DNA from: Aurelia coerulea
Lineage: Eukaryota > Cnidaria > Scyphozoa > Semaeostomeae > Ulmaridae
Length of the DNA stretch: 64,000 bases
Direction: 5' to 3'
Assembly: GCA_039566865.1 (NCBI GenBank)
Contig: CM076961.1
Location: 751,501-815,500 of the forward strand
The notes under the pieces were generated by a model. It searched no databases and had not been told where the DNA came from. It saw nothing but the letters and a program-made list of their open reading frames with translations. Below, piece after piece: positions 41,701-54,800 of the stretch; position 1 is the stretch's first letter, and every line of letters starts with the position of its first letter. A program made the position numbers and the translations under genes.

Positions 41701-43784
41701 GTGATAAATGAAAAACTGGATGCACCTAGAGAAAAAATATGATTGTATAGATAAGAATGAAGCTATAGAAATCGCAGTTACAGCATAAGGCCTTGCACAA
41801 AATTAACATAATAAGAATTCTCAAAAATCATCAAGAACCTATAAGAATTCTCAAGAATTCTTCACATTCTGGTAAGAATTAATATGAAAAATAGTAACTT
41901 TTATTCCAGGAAGAATAAGAATCCTTAAGAAATTGAAAATAAATCTGGAATTCTTAGGCAGGTAAACCATGTCAATGAGTACATGGGCCTGCACTAATAT
42001 GCAGTCAATATGTGATAAGTTATAATTAATCCTGAAAAATATATGTGAGCACAACAATGAAAACAACAAATAGAACAACAATTGCCAAAAAATATGTGTA
42101 ATAAGGGTTAAATATAGTCCAATAAAAATCATGATACCTCCTTGTTGGAGACCTTTCTCTTCGCTATAGCAGCAACAACAATTGAAAAAGATCCAATGAG
42201 ACTGAAATAAGAAATCAACAAGCCATGAATAAATGTGAATCAGAAAGAATAAAATTTTCCTCAAATAAATAAGTACAAAAGCAACTCCTGCATCATCTAT
42301 TATACACCTTGCAAGGTGCACTTATTTTGGAACATTGAGAGTAAAATCAGGCTGCTCAAATAAAGAGATCATTTCTTTAAGAACTATCATTTTTCATTGC
42401 ATAGTTAAGTGTTCTCTTCTTTAGTTGCAAGCTTTAGCATTGGTGATTACCAGGTCAGTTTATTTTCAAAAGATTTTGCCTTATTCAAATAGAAACCTTT
42501 CTGAATGTTTCAGAAAAACAAGCATGAAAAATTTAGTTTTTGAAACAGATCATAATTCAGGAACAATGCTTTCTGTTCAAATCCCTTCTCTTCGCTCACG
42601 ATTAATAGCAATTTACTATTGATGATGCTATTGATGATAATGTTATTTATTTATTATTGATGCTAACAAGCTGAGAGACTCGCTTCATATTGTTACCTAG
42701 GCCCAGCCTGGATGTTCCAAGATACCTAAACAGTCATTCTCCTTTTTTGTTTTTGTTTTTTTGTTGCTGCTATTTTACATTTCACCATAGCTTTATTTGA
42801 TACATTTTAGTTCATTTATCTTTTTATTTAGTTCACAGCATTTTGTTCGAGTTTTTATCGTTACTGTAATTTGTATTTAATATTATGTCTTAGTTTAGTT
42901 TAGTTTTATAGCTGCCATGCCTGTAATAAGGTAGAGCTTTTTATGCTATTATGATGATGATGATTATTGCTCCCAGCCGCCCCTGTTACACCAATATACT
43001 AAAAGATAATAGGAGTGATAGAAAATCATAACTCTACATAGAGATCTGCGCTGTAATTTCAGAATGTATGAAGTATGATACCTCAATGCAGATGTCACCA
43101 GGTAGAAGTAGCTCAATGTGTTTATCTATGAAAGAAGAAGAAGCAGATATGTTGAATGAAATTGAAACATAACCATGTTTAGTTCAACTTTATATTCTTC
43201 AACATACAGATTACAACTTAGATATAAAACTAAATAGATACACAATACAATTATAAATAAATACACGAACGCAACGTAAACAAATACACTTTCCTTTGTA
43301 GGAGGTTTGATTTGTTTGATGATGGACTTTTTCTAGGAGATTTTCCTCTTGAACTTCTTGGGGCACACACTCAAAAATCATATCATTGATTGTGTGTTAT
43401 ATATTTTTGTTTGTGCTCTGCTCTTGGAATGGAAGGTAAATTTTTGACTTTCATCAATTAATAACACGTTATATCTGATACGCATTTAACTGCTCTTATT
43501 GTCTTGGAACGATTATGGTGCAAGAAAAGTAATCAAGCAAGTTTATCCAGTCAATTGAATTGGCAATAGGCATATAATAGGCCTATTTGATTGATTTGGT
43601 TTTTTGTGCGGCGCGGCATTTCATTCCTTTTCACTCTCTGCAACAATCGACTTTCTCCCAGAGACAAACGAAAGTAGGAAAGAAATACCTGAGAATTAGA
43701 AAAAGTTCCAGGTGCGACAGTCGGTGAATGAGATGCCCCAAAAATATTTTCAATGGCGATTGTTTTGTTGCTGCCAGCAGCCAT
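35705..43784 (-). CDS. Seven-transmembrane, class-A-GPCR-like protein, 12 exons
   Basis: Exons in transcription order: 43689-43784 (ATG 43784), 43082-43125, 42138-42201, 41588-41725, 41022-41150, 40674-40720, 39023-39103, 38487-38526, 37400-37498, 36813-36864, 36079-36171, 35705-35796. All junctions keep frame, giving 324 residues. The N-terminus has one glycosylation site (NKT). TM1 is YLVTSALSLIGSFSIVVAAI; TM2 carries LSLADLF; TM3 begins DSCRILTGFAS with the usual cysteine; TM4 is LLWYGFAWFIPLLVTLCL. The second outer loop is cysteine-rich (ICTSCLPMFHWKNSNC). TM5 is WIFIVILTFSLLGSV; TM6 ends FCVTFLFCWTP, the class A CWxP switch; TM7 ends FQTLLLLNSY and stop. The DRY motif is replaced by NYA. 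TMEM116-like is my best guess, unconfirmed. The last exon is the least certain: its acceptor is weak and the protein stops inside the expected NSxxY motif. It is divergent from the ELAPOR-family gene. Confidence 0.68.
35849..35934. repeat. Hairpin of about 86 bp with GTCCTGCCATGCAGG arms
   Basis: TTTGTCCTGCCATGCAGGAC pairs with CCTGCATGGCAGGACGAAA, and flanking ACCAA/TTGGT bases extend the stem. It lies in the last intron of the 7TM gene. It may be a tiny MITE or a fold-back RNA. Confidence 0.65.
37609..38202. mobile_element. TA-flanked element, CTGGGTGTCCC end variant, with empty TTAA site
   Basis: Ends CTGGGTGTCCCAGAAAAAAG and TTTTTTGGGACACCCGG, flanked by TA. Subterminal blocks AGATTTGGTTGACTCC and AGTCAACTAAATCT are inverted. 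At 38101-38104 it has an uninterrupted TTAA that in the sister copy (39136-40000) carries an insertion. In intron 8 of the 7TM gene. Confidence 0.85.
39136..40000. mobile_element. TA-flanked element, CCGGGTGTCCC variant, carrying a nested insertion
   Basis: Ends CCGGGTGTCCCAAAAAATG and GGGACACCTGG with TA flanks. It aligns along its length with 37609-38202 except for a 260-bp block, which is the nested element at 39641-39896. Confidence 0.85.
39641..39896. mobile_element. TTAA-flanked MITE nested in another transposon
   Basis: Ends AGGCATTGAGTCC and GGACTCAGTGCCT are inverted and TTAA stands on both sides (39637-39640 and 39897-39900). The host element's sister copy at 37609-38202 has a single TTAA at this point, so the insertion and its 4-bp target duplication can be read directly. 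Confidence 0.92.
40162..40451. mobile_element. MITE with CGGGGGG and CCCCCTGGGG ends and 8-bp duplication
   Basis: The left end is a long G run leading to TACATAACATGT and the right end is ACATGTACCCCCCTGGGG-like. TAATTACC flanks both sides (40154-40161 and 40452-40459), an 8-bp target duplication typical of hAT elements. In intron 6 of the 7TM gene. Confidence 0.75.
41808..41970. repeat. AAGAATTCT-rich repeat, copy 1
   Basis: Runs of CAAGAATTCT and TAAGAATT motifs ending GAATTCTTAGGCAGGTAAACC. A second copy with the same end lies at 46738-46875 in the neighbouring ELAPOR-family gene, and fragments at 46974-47037. Confidence 0.6.
42600..42970 (+). repeat. Probable LINE 3' end with ATGATGATG tail
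   Basis: An AT-rich stretch with TAGTTTAGTTTAGTTTTATA, then CCTGTAATAAGG and CTATTATGATGATGATGATT. This looks like the 3' untranslated end and simple-repeat tail of a non-LTR retrotransposon, but no coding part is attached. Confidence 0.35.
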
Positions 43785-44242
43785 CTTGTCTTTTTCACAT
43801 GACTGATGAGCTTAGGAATGCTCCACCAGACTTATGACCTGTGTCCTCATATTCATCCTTCCATTCACCTTAATTAGTGTTGAGGAAATGATTAAGGTAG
43901 TTGCAATAAAAATAAGGATGCAAGTAATAAATCAGCTTCTCCGCGAAATTTGACAGGAAACATAAAGACGAGGCTAAGGGGAACAATAGGTCGTGTGCAA
44001 AAGAGGTTGAAAGGAAAGGGCAGCTGTTTTGATTCTTTTCAAATAATTTGCGGAAACAAACACAAAGACCCGATCAGGGCATAACAAAGCCTTCCTTTCA
44101 GGTTTTGTGCTGCATGAGAGCGTGAAGAGACAATAATTACACCGGTTGCATTATTTATTCATGAAGAAGGAGAGAGGAGCCGGTAAAGCAAAGAGCAGCC
44201 TAGAAACAAGCCTTCTTTCATAGAAGAGATCACGTAATCGCA
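43785..44242. promoter_or_regulatory. Bidirectional promoter region between the 7TM and ELAPOR-family genes
   Basis: The two start codons are 458 bp apart and point away from each other, with no other coding signal between. The two 5' untranslated regions and any core promoters must share this space or begin in it. I see no TATA box at a convincing position and no clear paired motif; the region is repeat-free, unlike its surroundings. Confidence 0.6.
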
Positions 44243-47200
44243 ATGGATTGGCATCAGCTCAACAAAATCCTGTTTCTGCTCATTTTGGTGTCAGCTACGT
44301 GGACGGAAGCCGCAGGGCCTAAAACAAATGGATCAGCCCTAACCCCAACAACAGCGGCGCCTCAAACTCATACTCAAAATACTTGTACAAAGGTTAGTTG
44401 ATATCTTAAATGGAGATTATTGCCCAGGCTATTTATTGACTTTAAAGCATGCCTTTTGCCGCCAGAGAGGCTAGGTTAGGACTTCATCTAGAAAAGCAAA
44501 GAGCCCATATGAATATTTTAACGAACGAAAGGTAAAAGATGCTTTGTGACATCTTCCTTTATCTTTTTGGCGCTTTGCTCTATCTACATACTTTCCTGCA
44601 ACCACGAATTATCAAATGAAAGAAAGCAACCATGTTGCTTTGTTTATCGTTTTCATAGAAGCGGTTCAATGATTTACAAAATTTTTCTTTAATTTCTTTG
44701 CTACTACTACTAAAACTAAGCAGCTAAAACGTAAGGCTTAGTAGAGATAAGCTTTTTTGAACTAACATTACCTAACATTATTTTTTTGTTGCAAAGTTTT
44801 GTCATTAGGTTGATGATTGTCTGATTATGGCATTCTTCTAAATCTGCTTCGTTATTTCTCACAGGAGCAGACAGGTTATGTTTATACAGAATGTGACATT
44901 AGCGGTGGAAGATGGAGGGTTCAAGTGCCATTGAAACCAAATTCTTGTAACATCGACAAACCAGAAAAACCAGAAAGGGGAACTGCTTGTTGTAAGTTTT
45001 CAGTAGTGCCACGTTTATATCCAAGACCAAAACTTTTCAAACAATTTTTTCATACATTTTGTTTTGTAGAATCTTTGGATGTGCAAGTTAGTGTAACAAG
45101 ATCTCTGATGCAACTCGATCAAATCTTGTCTTGCACATTAGAATTTACAAAAATGTCTCTTGCCCCAGACCCTTTGTGAAATAGCTGAAAGGTCTATATT
45201 GCACATCTCAAGAATAAAGACTTTGCACATCTAAGGAATAAAGACTCTGAATGAATGTAATCACTGAGGAGGAAACATGTGAGATCTTTAACATCAGCAG
45301 ACAAAATTCTTCTTTGAGATTTGATTGTATCTTGGTATCCCTTTTTTTGTATATGATGAATCTATAGGCAGGTATTAAACGCTTGAATCAAAATCAATGC
45401 TATACACCTGTGAGCTGAATCTTGTCAACGACATAATGATGCAAACATATCAATCATTGTTATCATCAAGAATACTGGTTGTTTGGAACAGATTGGAAAG
45501 ATCTGAAATAAACTGAACCTGTTGATAATGACTGTTTCAGGTTTAAATTCCTATGAAAATTTGCAAACAAGATTGTAAGATTGTTATCAGTTCAATGAAC
45601 AGGTTTTTAAATGGATGAACCTGAGCTTTATGTCCTCCATCTATGAATAGGATAAAGAAGAACCTAAACATATCATTGTTTTATTTGGCTTTGCTTTCTT
45701 TTGCCATGTGTTGGATTTTCAAATTCACATCGAGAATGCATCTTTATCCATCTCATTCTTACTCAGGTTATTCACTTTAAAGATGTAACAAACTTATTGA
45801 ACTTGCTACTGTTAACAATTGATGCAATCTTAGAGATCTTGAATATATTGTTCACTTCTCATTTGATATTTTCAGACAAACATATCATAACATATCGTAA
45901 CGTAACACAACATAACATAACATAACATAACATAACATAACATAACATAACATAACATAACATAACATAACATAACATAACATAACATAACATAACATAA
46001 CATAACATAACATAACATAACATAACATAACATAACATAACAGATGCTGTATTATAGGCTAGAAGCCTATTACAGATTGCTACAATTCTAATCTTCTAAT
46101 CTAATCTTGCTGTTTAGGTAGGAGATGCTCCTGAAAAATATGCAAGCATAAACCCTGTTTTGGAAATAAGATCAATTTGAACTAAAACTGTATATACTTT
46201 GGTTCAACTGGGGATCTATAAAAATTGGATTTTGAGTTTTAGAAATACTGACTTGAAGTTATTTGTGTATATTTTTGGAATTTTAGCATTCACTTGCCCA
46301 GAGGGCCAATATCTGAACATTGATACGCAGAAGTGTCAGAAATGCCAACCTGGAACATTCAGTTTGAGTGGTGGGGTGAGATTTCGTACATGGAAGGATT
46401 TGCCATCTGGTTTTAGCACATGGGGTGAAAATGGTGATGATGATACTGGAAAGAGTACCAAAAGAAAATGTGCTGGGTACGACTTAATTCCTATTTGCTT
46501 CTAATTTTTTTGTTCAGGCCAGATCAGGTTGGATATTTGATTGGAATTTCAGTTCTTGGCAGCTTTATGACCTAGATTTTAGATTATTTAGGGATGGTAA
46601 CCTTGTCAGTAACATCAGACTTACTTTTCCAGGGGCCATAGCAATTCATTCATTTATTTTAGTCTAGGTTTTGTATTTCAAAGCTATAGTAGATTTTTTG
46701 TTTGCTATGAAAGTGGAGGCTGCAGTTTTCAAGAGCAGACATTCTTCTCAAGAATTCTTCATGTTACGATAGGAATTCTTGAACCAAATCAAAGACTGTC
46801 AATTTTTTCAAACAAGAACTCTTAAGAAAATAGAGCTAAAAATACCTGAGAATTCTTAGGCAAGAAAACCCCATGTTGATATATGCACAGGAGCAGTACT
46901 ACTTGATCAAATACAAGAATTGAATTGAAGTATTTGTCAGTTTAGCACATACCTTAATTTAACAATCATTTCTTGCCTGAAGATTCTCAGGAAATTATCA
47001 AGAATTCTTGTTCAGAAATTCTTACAATCTTTCACATGCTGTCTCTCCGCATTTTGAGAATTTTAAAAAATTTTAAAGGATCTGATTCATCCAGCAGGCC
47101 TTGCATGTGCTGTCTCTTGGTTGGCCTTTGTTGTCTCCATTTCCATGGCCCATGAAAATGGTGACAACAAAGAGATGGCACGTGCAAGGCATGCTTGATG

Positions 47201-50200
47201 ATACAGACCCTTTAAGCAATTTTTTATATCACTGTACCTGAGGCTTGTACTTTATATCTACCTGCTAAATATTCTCCATAGAAAATAGCTTAAAAGAGCT
47301 AAGAAACTGTCAGTATAACCATATACCAGTTTGATTACCTCCTCAACTGCATTCAGAGATTTCAGAAGACATTACAATATAATTTATTCATAGGAATCAA
47401 TGTAAAAGTATTCAAGGCAATTTGAAAGAACTGCTGTATATACTGTATGTTCAATTTATAAGTAATCTTGTTACCTGTCAAATTTTTCTTCTTATTCACA
47501 GTAAAATCTGGGCAACAAAAGGTGACTACATTGAATCTGCTGGTGATTACTGTAAATCTGTCCTGGCTTATTCTGTCACAGTGAGTCTCTTTCGTTTCTT
47601 TTCACCAAGAACATAATATAACTAAAAATTTCATTTGACAAATTTGGTCAAACTGTTAAGATGAATTTGACAAGCCTGTGTAGAATGTGTTTGTAGTATC
47701 GGGATCACTCTGTTATGATTTTATTCCATTGGGTTCAAAAATTTCCTTAATCCACCATTGCAGGTAAAAGGGGAAGACTTTACATTGTTACAAAGTTTTT
47801 TCAGAAATTCGAATGATCATTTACCCCAATGAGCATTTGTGCCAGATTTTTGGAAATTTTCTCATTATTTCGATGAAAACAGGTAAGGATTATCCTGTGA
47901 TAAGGAGAATGATGACAAACCTTTTTCTTCAGATATTCATTTCTTTTCAATTTGTCATATTTGAGTCAGAAAAAAAATCCCAGTTTGAAAGGCCACTGCT
48001 CTCTAAATATCAAAGTAATGACATTGAAAACTGTTTTGTTTTGTTCAGGTAGGTTCAGGAATTTACCCAGCTTTAATCCACCATTCCTTCCCGTGGATAT
48101 GGGAGATTTTCTGCAGAAATCCCCTTCCAAAAGCCTGCAGAAAAGGAGTGAAAGCAACAAGCAAAATTTCCTTGGTTCTCCTTCCTAAAAATGATGACAC
48201 TCTTATGCATTCATGTATTTTGTCCTCTTGGGAGAATGGAATCCCGCTGAATAGGTTATTGATACCAGGGGGAAGACTTGTTCATATGCATGTGCCAAAA
48301 CGTGCAGAAGTCATTGCTGTAAGACCTGCGTAAGGCAGCAATGCTAGGGAAATTTGTTCGTGATTTTGAGCACGTTTTGCGGAGTGGCCGATTTCAGTCA
48401 GGTAAATTTTGTAATGGATTTGAACATGTCTGCCTGTACCATTAAACTATATATTTGCCGATATCATCGTCTTGATATCCAGGGAGCTTTGACCTTTCAA
48501 ACGGGGATTCTTTTTATTGACTCACCGAGTAGTAGCATAGAGGCATGAAAGAAAAATGATATTTGATCGTAGCTCAAGAAGGATGGCAATGTCAGTTTGG
48601 TGTACAGAGCTGCAGATGACATGGCATTCTTTCATGTTAAGGTACTGTAACTATTGCTGTTTTGTACAGATGGAAACCTAAAGAACAAATACACGTATTT
48701 CTCTTTTAAAGAATCCGCTTATAAGAAAGGGTAGGCTCAATTTTTCGAAAGTTAAGAAACAACCCTACCTGAATTTAGGAAGCTAAGAATGGTTTGTAAT
48801 TTACAGTTTTGATTTTCCTATTGCACTCAAAAATGTTTTGATATTGTACAGTTATAGCAACTGTTTGGAAATTGTTTTGATTGCGAATTATATTATTTAG
48901 TCTACTTACTTGTTTTGAGCTCTTTGGGAGCCCTTTAGAAAAAACAAAATTAACTCTACACTTCCGGCATTAGAAATGTAAGAATCACATAAGAGTGGTA
49001 GCAAAAAAGTGGCCCAAAGATTTAAGAAACTGCCTACCAGCCCCGGACCTTAGTTTCTTATAAAAAATTAGTGTAATTGATTTAGATGATTATTTTGTAA
49101 GTCTAATATGCTACTAATTATTTGAAATTTCCAGTAGCAGACATATTTATCTGAATCACAAGTTTCCAGTATGATGGTGCAGAAGATGTGATTGCAATTT
49201 TCAACTCTAACTTGATCATTTTTGTGGTATTCTAGATTGTGAATGACTTCTGCACCACAACAAAAGGGGGAAAACATCATTTTTATCTCAACCCAGAGAT
49301 GAGATGGAAGAGAACTTATGTAAGTCAACCACTTCTTTCTCTATAAGCCAGGCAGTTGAATTGTTTGTTGTAAATTGTTCATCTATTTGTCGAATTGTAA
49401 TTCAAATTGATCTTGCAAAAACTGGATGCCACTGACAGGTATATCAAAACAAGCTTCAAAAGCGAAGCTTTGAGAGGAATTCTGAAAGTTGCACCAAAGA
49501 ACTTAAGGATCCCTGGTAAACCATGATGCTTTGCGGCTTCTAAGATTACTTTTATACGACATTACAGTCATTTCTAACCTAAGTCCTATTTCTTTTGCTT
49601 TTCATTGGGCTTGCAAAGCATCATTGTCATGGTTGGGTCCTTAATTTTTAAGAGACAGGCTAATCCTTAAAATGTGACTCGTGTTTTATGTGATTTCTCG
49701 TTTATAGATGCCTAATTTGAGGCTTTTTGACAGTCTAAAGAAACTGATGTCACTTTACAGGTGGCTGCCTAGCAGCTGTCGTCTTTGCAAAACATTTATA
49801 CAACAAATTTTCAAATTGCTTACTTTTGCCAAACTTATAACTATACGTTTTTACCATGATTTCAAAGAAATTAGCCAAAAGTTTAAATTGGTTGACAGTG
49901 ATAAATAGCTAACTCGGGGCTGCAAATGTAAGTCTAAAATTAGCCTATTGTATTTGATGATTTCGACACGTGCGTGGATTTTATTTAGAAAGAGAATGTG
50001 TTTTCTTCATTCTATTTATAGATTAACTCCAGTTAGCTCCTTTCGTTCACTTCAAAGGGAATTGGTATAGGTAGATTGAGTTGCCACTACAGAAATGCCA
50101 AAGAAAAACGCCTATGCACCCAATGTTTCTTTAGCCACCTAATGAAACAACACGTGTCAAAATTATCCAATGCAATTGACTTTGTTTTAAACTTGACCCG

Positions 50201-51809
50201 GATCAGCTCTTGACTATGTCGATTTCAATAGATAAAGATGGCGGCGAGGAATTTTTTACCAAGATGCATTGCATTCTAATAAAAATTCCTGAACGATTCT
50301 ATAGAATTTCGATTAAAGAACGCTGTGCATCTCGGTAAAAATTCCTTGTCGCCATCTTTAGCGCAATCATCTATTGCCGATGCACTGTGAAACAGGTAAT
50401 ATTTCTAGGTAGCTCTTTACAAGATTATATTTTGACATATTTGTAGGTTCCATTGAAGCGAGGTCGCAATGTGATCATGATCGAGGCTGCATATTTCTAT
50501 GATGCCGAGGATACATCGACAGGAGACTCTGAACATTTTGACAGTGGGTCAACGCCTGCTGGTTCAGGAGATGGCATGGATGGAAGAAGTGACAAGAAGA
50601 ATCGAATGAAATCTGTTCAAATACGAGAAATTAAAATCAGTGGTTAGTTTCAGACTACATTCATACTCTCCTTCGCGTTATTTCTTTGTTTTTCGTATTA
50701 ATTCCGTAGTTCCATGATTCCGTGGTCCGTAATTTCGTGGAGGAGAAGAGAGTACTATATTCACACGATATGTTCTATTTCCAATTTCATTTCTGAAACT
50801 GACAATTGTACTGTATTTGAATGTCAATGGCAAGTAAATCATGGACCAGAATCGAACGTGGAATCCTCATTCCGATACACCCCTTAGCATCATTTTTCAT
50901 ATTTCTGCGTCTAAATGAGTGATTTTACCAACAAAATTTTCACATCTAAGTTTGCATTTCAATAATAGATGAACATTTTAGTTTTGAATATCGGCCGCGT
51001 TCTGTTTATTTTATAGCCCGCCAAACATGTTAACTTTTTGTCTACTCACCCGATAGGCCTAAAGAATCAATCAGCCTCATTTGAGAAATATTCCTTTTTT
51101 TATCGTTTTCAAGTGTTCACATAACGTCGTTTTCAAATTTTTCTGGTTAGATTCAAGTCTCAAAGTCTATGTGAAAATGATACCTGTAACTGTGACTTAG
51201 CTCGTGAATAAATTTTTTCACTAAGGGTTATGGTACATTTTTTTGTTTATATGAAAGAGAACGCATCGTGTTTGGCTTGGTGCCTCATTCATCTCTGTAA
51301 CTTATTTATTTTGCGCCATATTTATTGTCCTATGTTTTTGCTTTAGGGCTGTCTTATACATCTGAATGCACTAAATGTGAACCAGGAACATACAGTCCTG
51401 CAGGAGCAGCTGGGTAAGATCTCGTATAGTCACGTAGTGATAATTTAAAAAGATCTGGTCTGATAGCTATATATTCTAAAAAAGAACCCGAATGGCGTAG
51501 GAAGGTTCGACTGAGTGGCGTAGGAAAGCTATATATTTTAAAATGGAATCTGATTCGAACTGCATTTTTATACATTTTGTAGAATTTTCGAAAGTGCCAA
51601 ACAGAAATAGAAGGTCTAACGCTATTCAATCGAACCTTTTGTATAAAAAATGTGATTATATTGCTCGATTGATATTCTTTTTTAAAATGCTAAAAGTTCT
51701 ACTTAATCACATCATATTAATGAGCATAATGAAACTACAGGGTTTTGATTGAATTCAACGTATTAACTAGTATAAATATGAAATATTATTATTATTATTA
51801 TTATTATTA

Positions 51810-51877
<68 letters not shown>

Positions 51878-54800
51878 GATCATAAGTCTGAACATGAATG
51901 GACTTTAGAAGTCAATGTCCCAAAGCAGAAATTTAATGATTGAAATTCTTTCTAGATGCTTAAAATGCGATGAAAATACTTTCTCTAAAGAAGGAGCTCT
52001 TTCTTGTACCAAATGTGGCTAGCGATGAATACTCTGGTAGGTTTCGCTTCATTCCTTTTCTCATCAGTTTACTGACTGCTTGATTTGTTTTTGCACGAAA
52101 AATTGTAAAGACAATCCCCCACTTCACTCAATTCTAGCGATTTCCATTCAACCCGTCCCGCTTGGTTCTTGTGCAATTTATTCACAGAAATACGATTTAT
52201 TTTGTCCAAAACATAATAAAAAGGCCTTACAATTTGATATCTTCTATAAGCAAAGCATGTTTCATCAGCTTGGTTTTCTGCTTTTTATGCCATTTTTGGC
52301 TACTGCTAAACTACTAAACTTGAACTAGCCGTAAGCTGCAAGATCATGTCGTGATCGACAGTCTACGATCCCAAACGAAACTAAAACCTACGTATATCAT
52401 CTGTTATCAAATATGATAATAAAAGGGAGAAAGTTGTTTAAGCCATATAAAACGATCATCAATGGGACTATCTAAATTGATCCTAGAAGGCCGCGCTAAT
52501 GGTACAAGGAACCGGAGAAGACCGAAACGTCGCTGGATGGATGACACCAACCAAGACCTGGGTTGGGTTACCATCTTCCGACTCTATAACTGCTATTGTA
52601 ATGGACAGAGAACTATGGCGAAGTTTTTGTGATAATGTATGTATCGTATTCTGTATAAAACGGAGAAACCGAAATATAAGAATGCCATTTTTTTTATCAA
52701 TTTTCACCCATCCCGTCGGTCAGGTACTAAACTCACTTTCATGGATAATATTTGTACTATTATTAATTCATCAATGAATCACTTTATCAATTTATCAACT
52801 TGCCAATTGACTAGTGGTTTCTAAACACTTTTAATTTCTTATCCGACAGACGAAGGATCAAGTAAATGTACAAAGAAACCGAAATGTTCAGAAAAAGATT
52901 TTTATGAAATGTGGTCTGATTGTGATGAACATGGAAAGGTAAGAATTTTTGTAACATTTCATATTCGATCCAAAATGGGCCTGTTAGTTGTTTTTACTCT
53001 AAAGGTCCGACTGAGTAGCGTTAAAGCCTTCTAGTGATTCTGTGCTTTTGAAATTTCGTCAGATTTATACTAAATGTATGAAAATATTGCTAGATCCAGA
53101 CTTTATTATTGAAGATCTTTTGGTTGGTAATGGTTCACTTATTGAGCACCTCCATAGTACAGTGCATTATAGGTATAGAAACGTGGGGCTCAAATCTTTA
53201 AAAAGGTCGGTGAAAAATTCTATTACAGTTTCTTTTAAGTAAATGGCGTGGAAGGAACTTGGGTTTCTGCTGTAAATCTGCCATGGAAATTTATTGATAT
53301 CTTGATTAATTTAAGAATGGCGGGAGTTATTAGATTTGAAGCTATGAAGTCATGTACACCCACCTTTTTAAAGATTCGAAAGATTTGAGCCCTTTGCTAG
53401 GTGTAGATGAATTTCCATATTCATGCTTTATGTTATGTGTTTCACGACCAAATATCTTATTGCTTGCATCTCTTTTTTTCAGACGAAAAAGTCAAATTTC
53501 TGGGTGTTGCCAAAAATTTGTGACGGTGGAGCTCCGCTGCCAAAATCTGGTGAAGAGAAAGATTGTCCGCCTTGTAATCCGGGACAATTTAAAAATGGCT
53601 CTGTGTGCTCTTTTTGTGATCCTACTCAATTTAGTGATGGAAAAAATGGTAAGCATAGATTTAACTACCGTATATTACATATATTTTGATTCAGGCTATC
53701 CGTACGTTTGGGGCTACCCTTGGAGATAACATAGACTGATGATATGGTCGTAGTTATCGCTATTGAAATACTGCCGGACGCTCCTAACTACGACTCATAA
53801 TCAAACGCCATTATTTTGAAATGACTATGACTGCCTCGTTTCGATAAGGGCCTAGGCAGAAAAGCACAAACATTTGTGGTTTTCAAATGAAACACATTGA
53901 TTTGAAAACTTCACAATAAATCAGTTAATGCTTAGCGAAAGCAGCAAAATAGTACCTACATACACAATTTGATATTGTCGCCAACTGTTTTCATGGTATT
54001 CTTGTTCATAAGACTTTGTTCTGCCCGGCCAAGCTCCTTGAAACTCTGCTTTGAGCTTCGAGTTTCCGTTGGTCAACATCAATCAATCGAATTTGCAGAG
54101 ATTCTAATGGCGTTGTATTTGGTTGTATACTTTGTACATGACTGTGTATAGCAGCCTCATTCCCAAGGGCGTTCAAAAGTGAAAAAAGTCAGTCCAAAAA
54201 TATTGCCGTAATATTATGAGTCCCAGTAAGAGCGGTCTCGGTCTGGCGTAATAGTCTCGTTTTGGATAGCGATTACTGGGACTCATCGTAATCAGTCTAG
54301 AGACAACATAGCTGCAGATTGGATTTTAGATTTGGGGAAATATAAGACGCAGGGAAAAGATTCAAAATCTTAGATTAATATGGATCCCCGCTTCCGTAAC
54401 AGCGAACTCTTTAAACGATTTTTCCTTGAAAATGCAAGTTTCATGTAAATCTTACCTTCTCCTGTAAGCAAAGGAAGTCACGCTGATGTTTGTTTATTAT
54501 TCTTGTTTTTATAGGTTGCAAGAAATGTCCACCATTGACGTCACCAAATCTTGGGTATTATTTCAGATGGTGGCAAAACATACCAAAAGATACGCTCCAT
54601 TTTTATTGCATCTCGAAGTCAGGTAATTATTGTTGTACCCCATAGTTATTAGGTGTAGCTTCTTACATTGTCATCAGTTTAATTCTGGTTTGTAAAATGC
54701 TTAGTAGAACAGGTCGAGACTTCACCCCTTCGATATCGCATTTTTCTCTCTCAAAATTACGTGCAGATTTATGGCACAAGCGACTACTTACTTACTGATC

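Noticed and set aside
42425..42622. Plus-strand open frame antisense to the 7TM gene
   Set aside because: No splice signals, no family match, composition of an intron.
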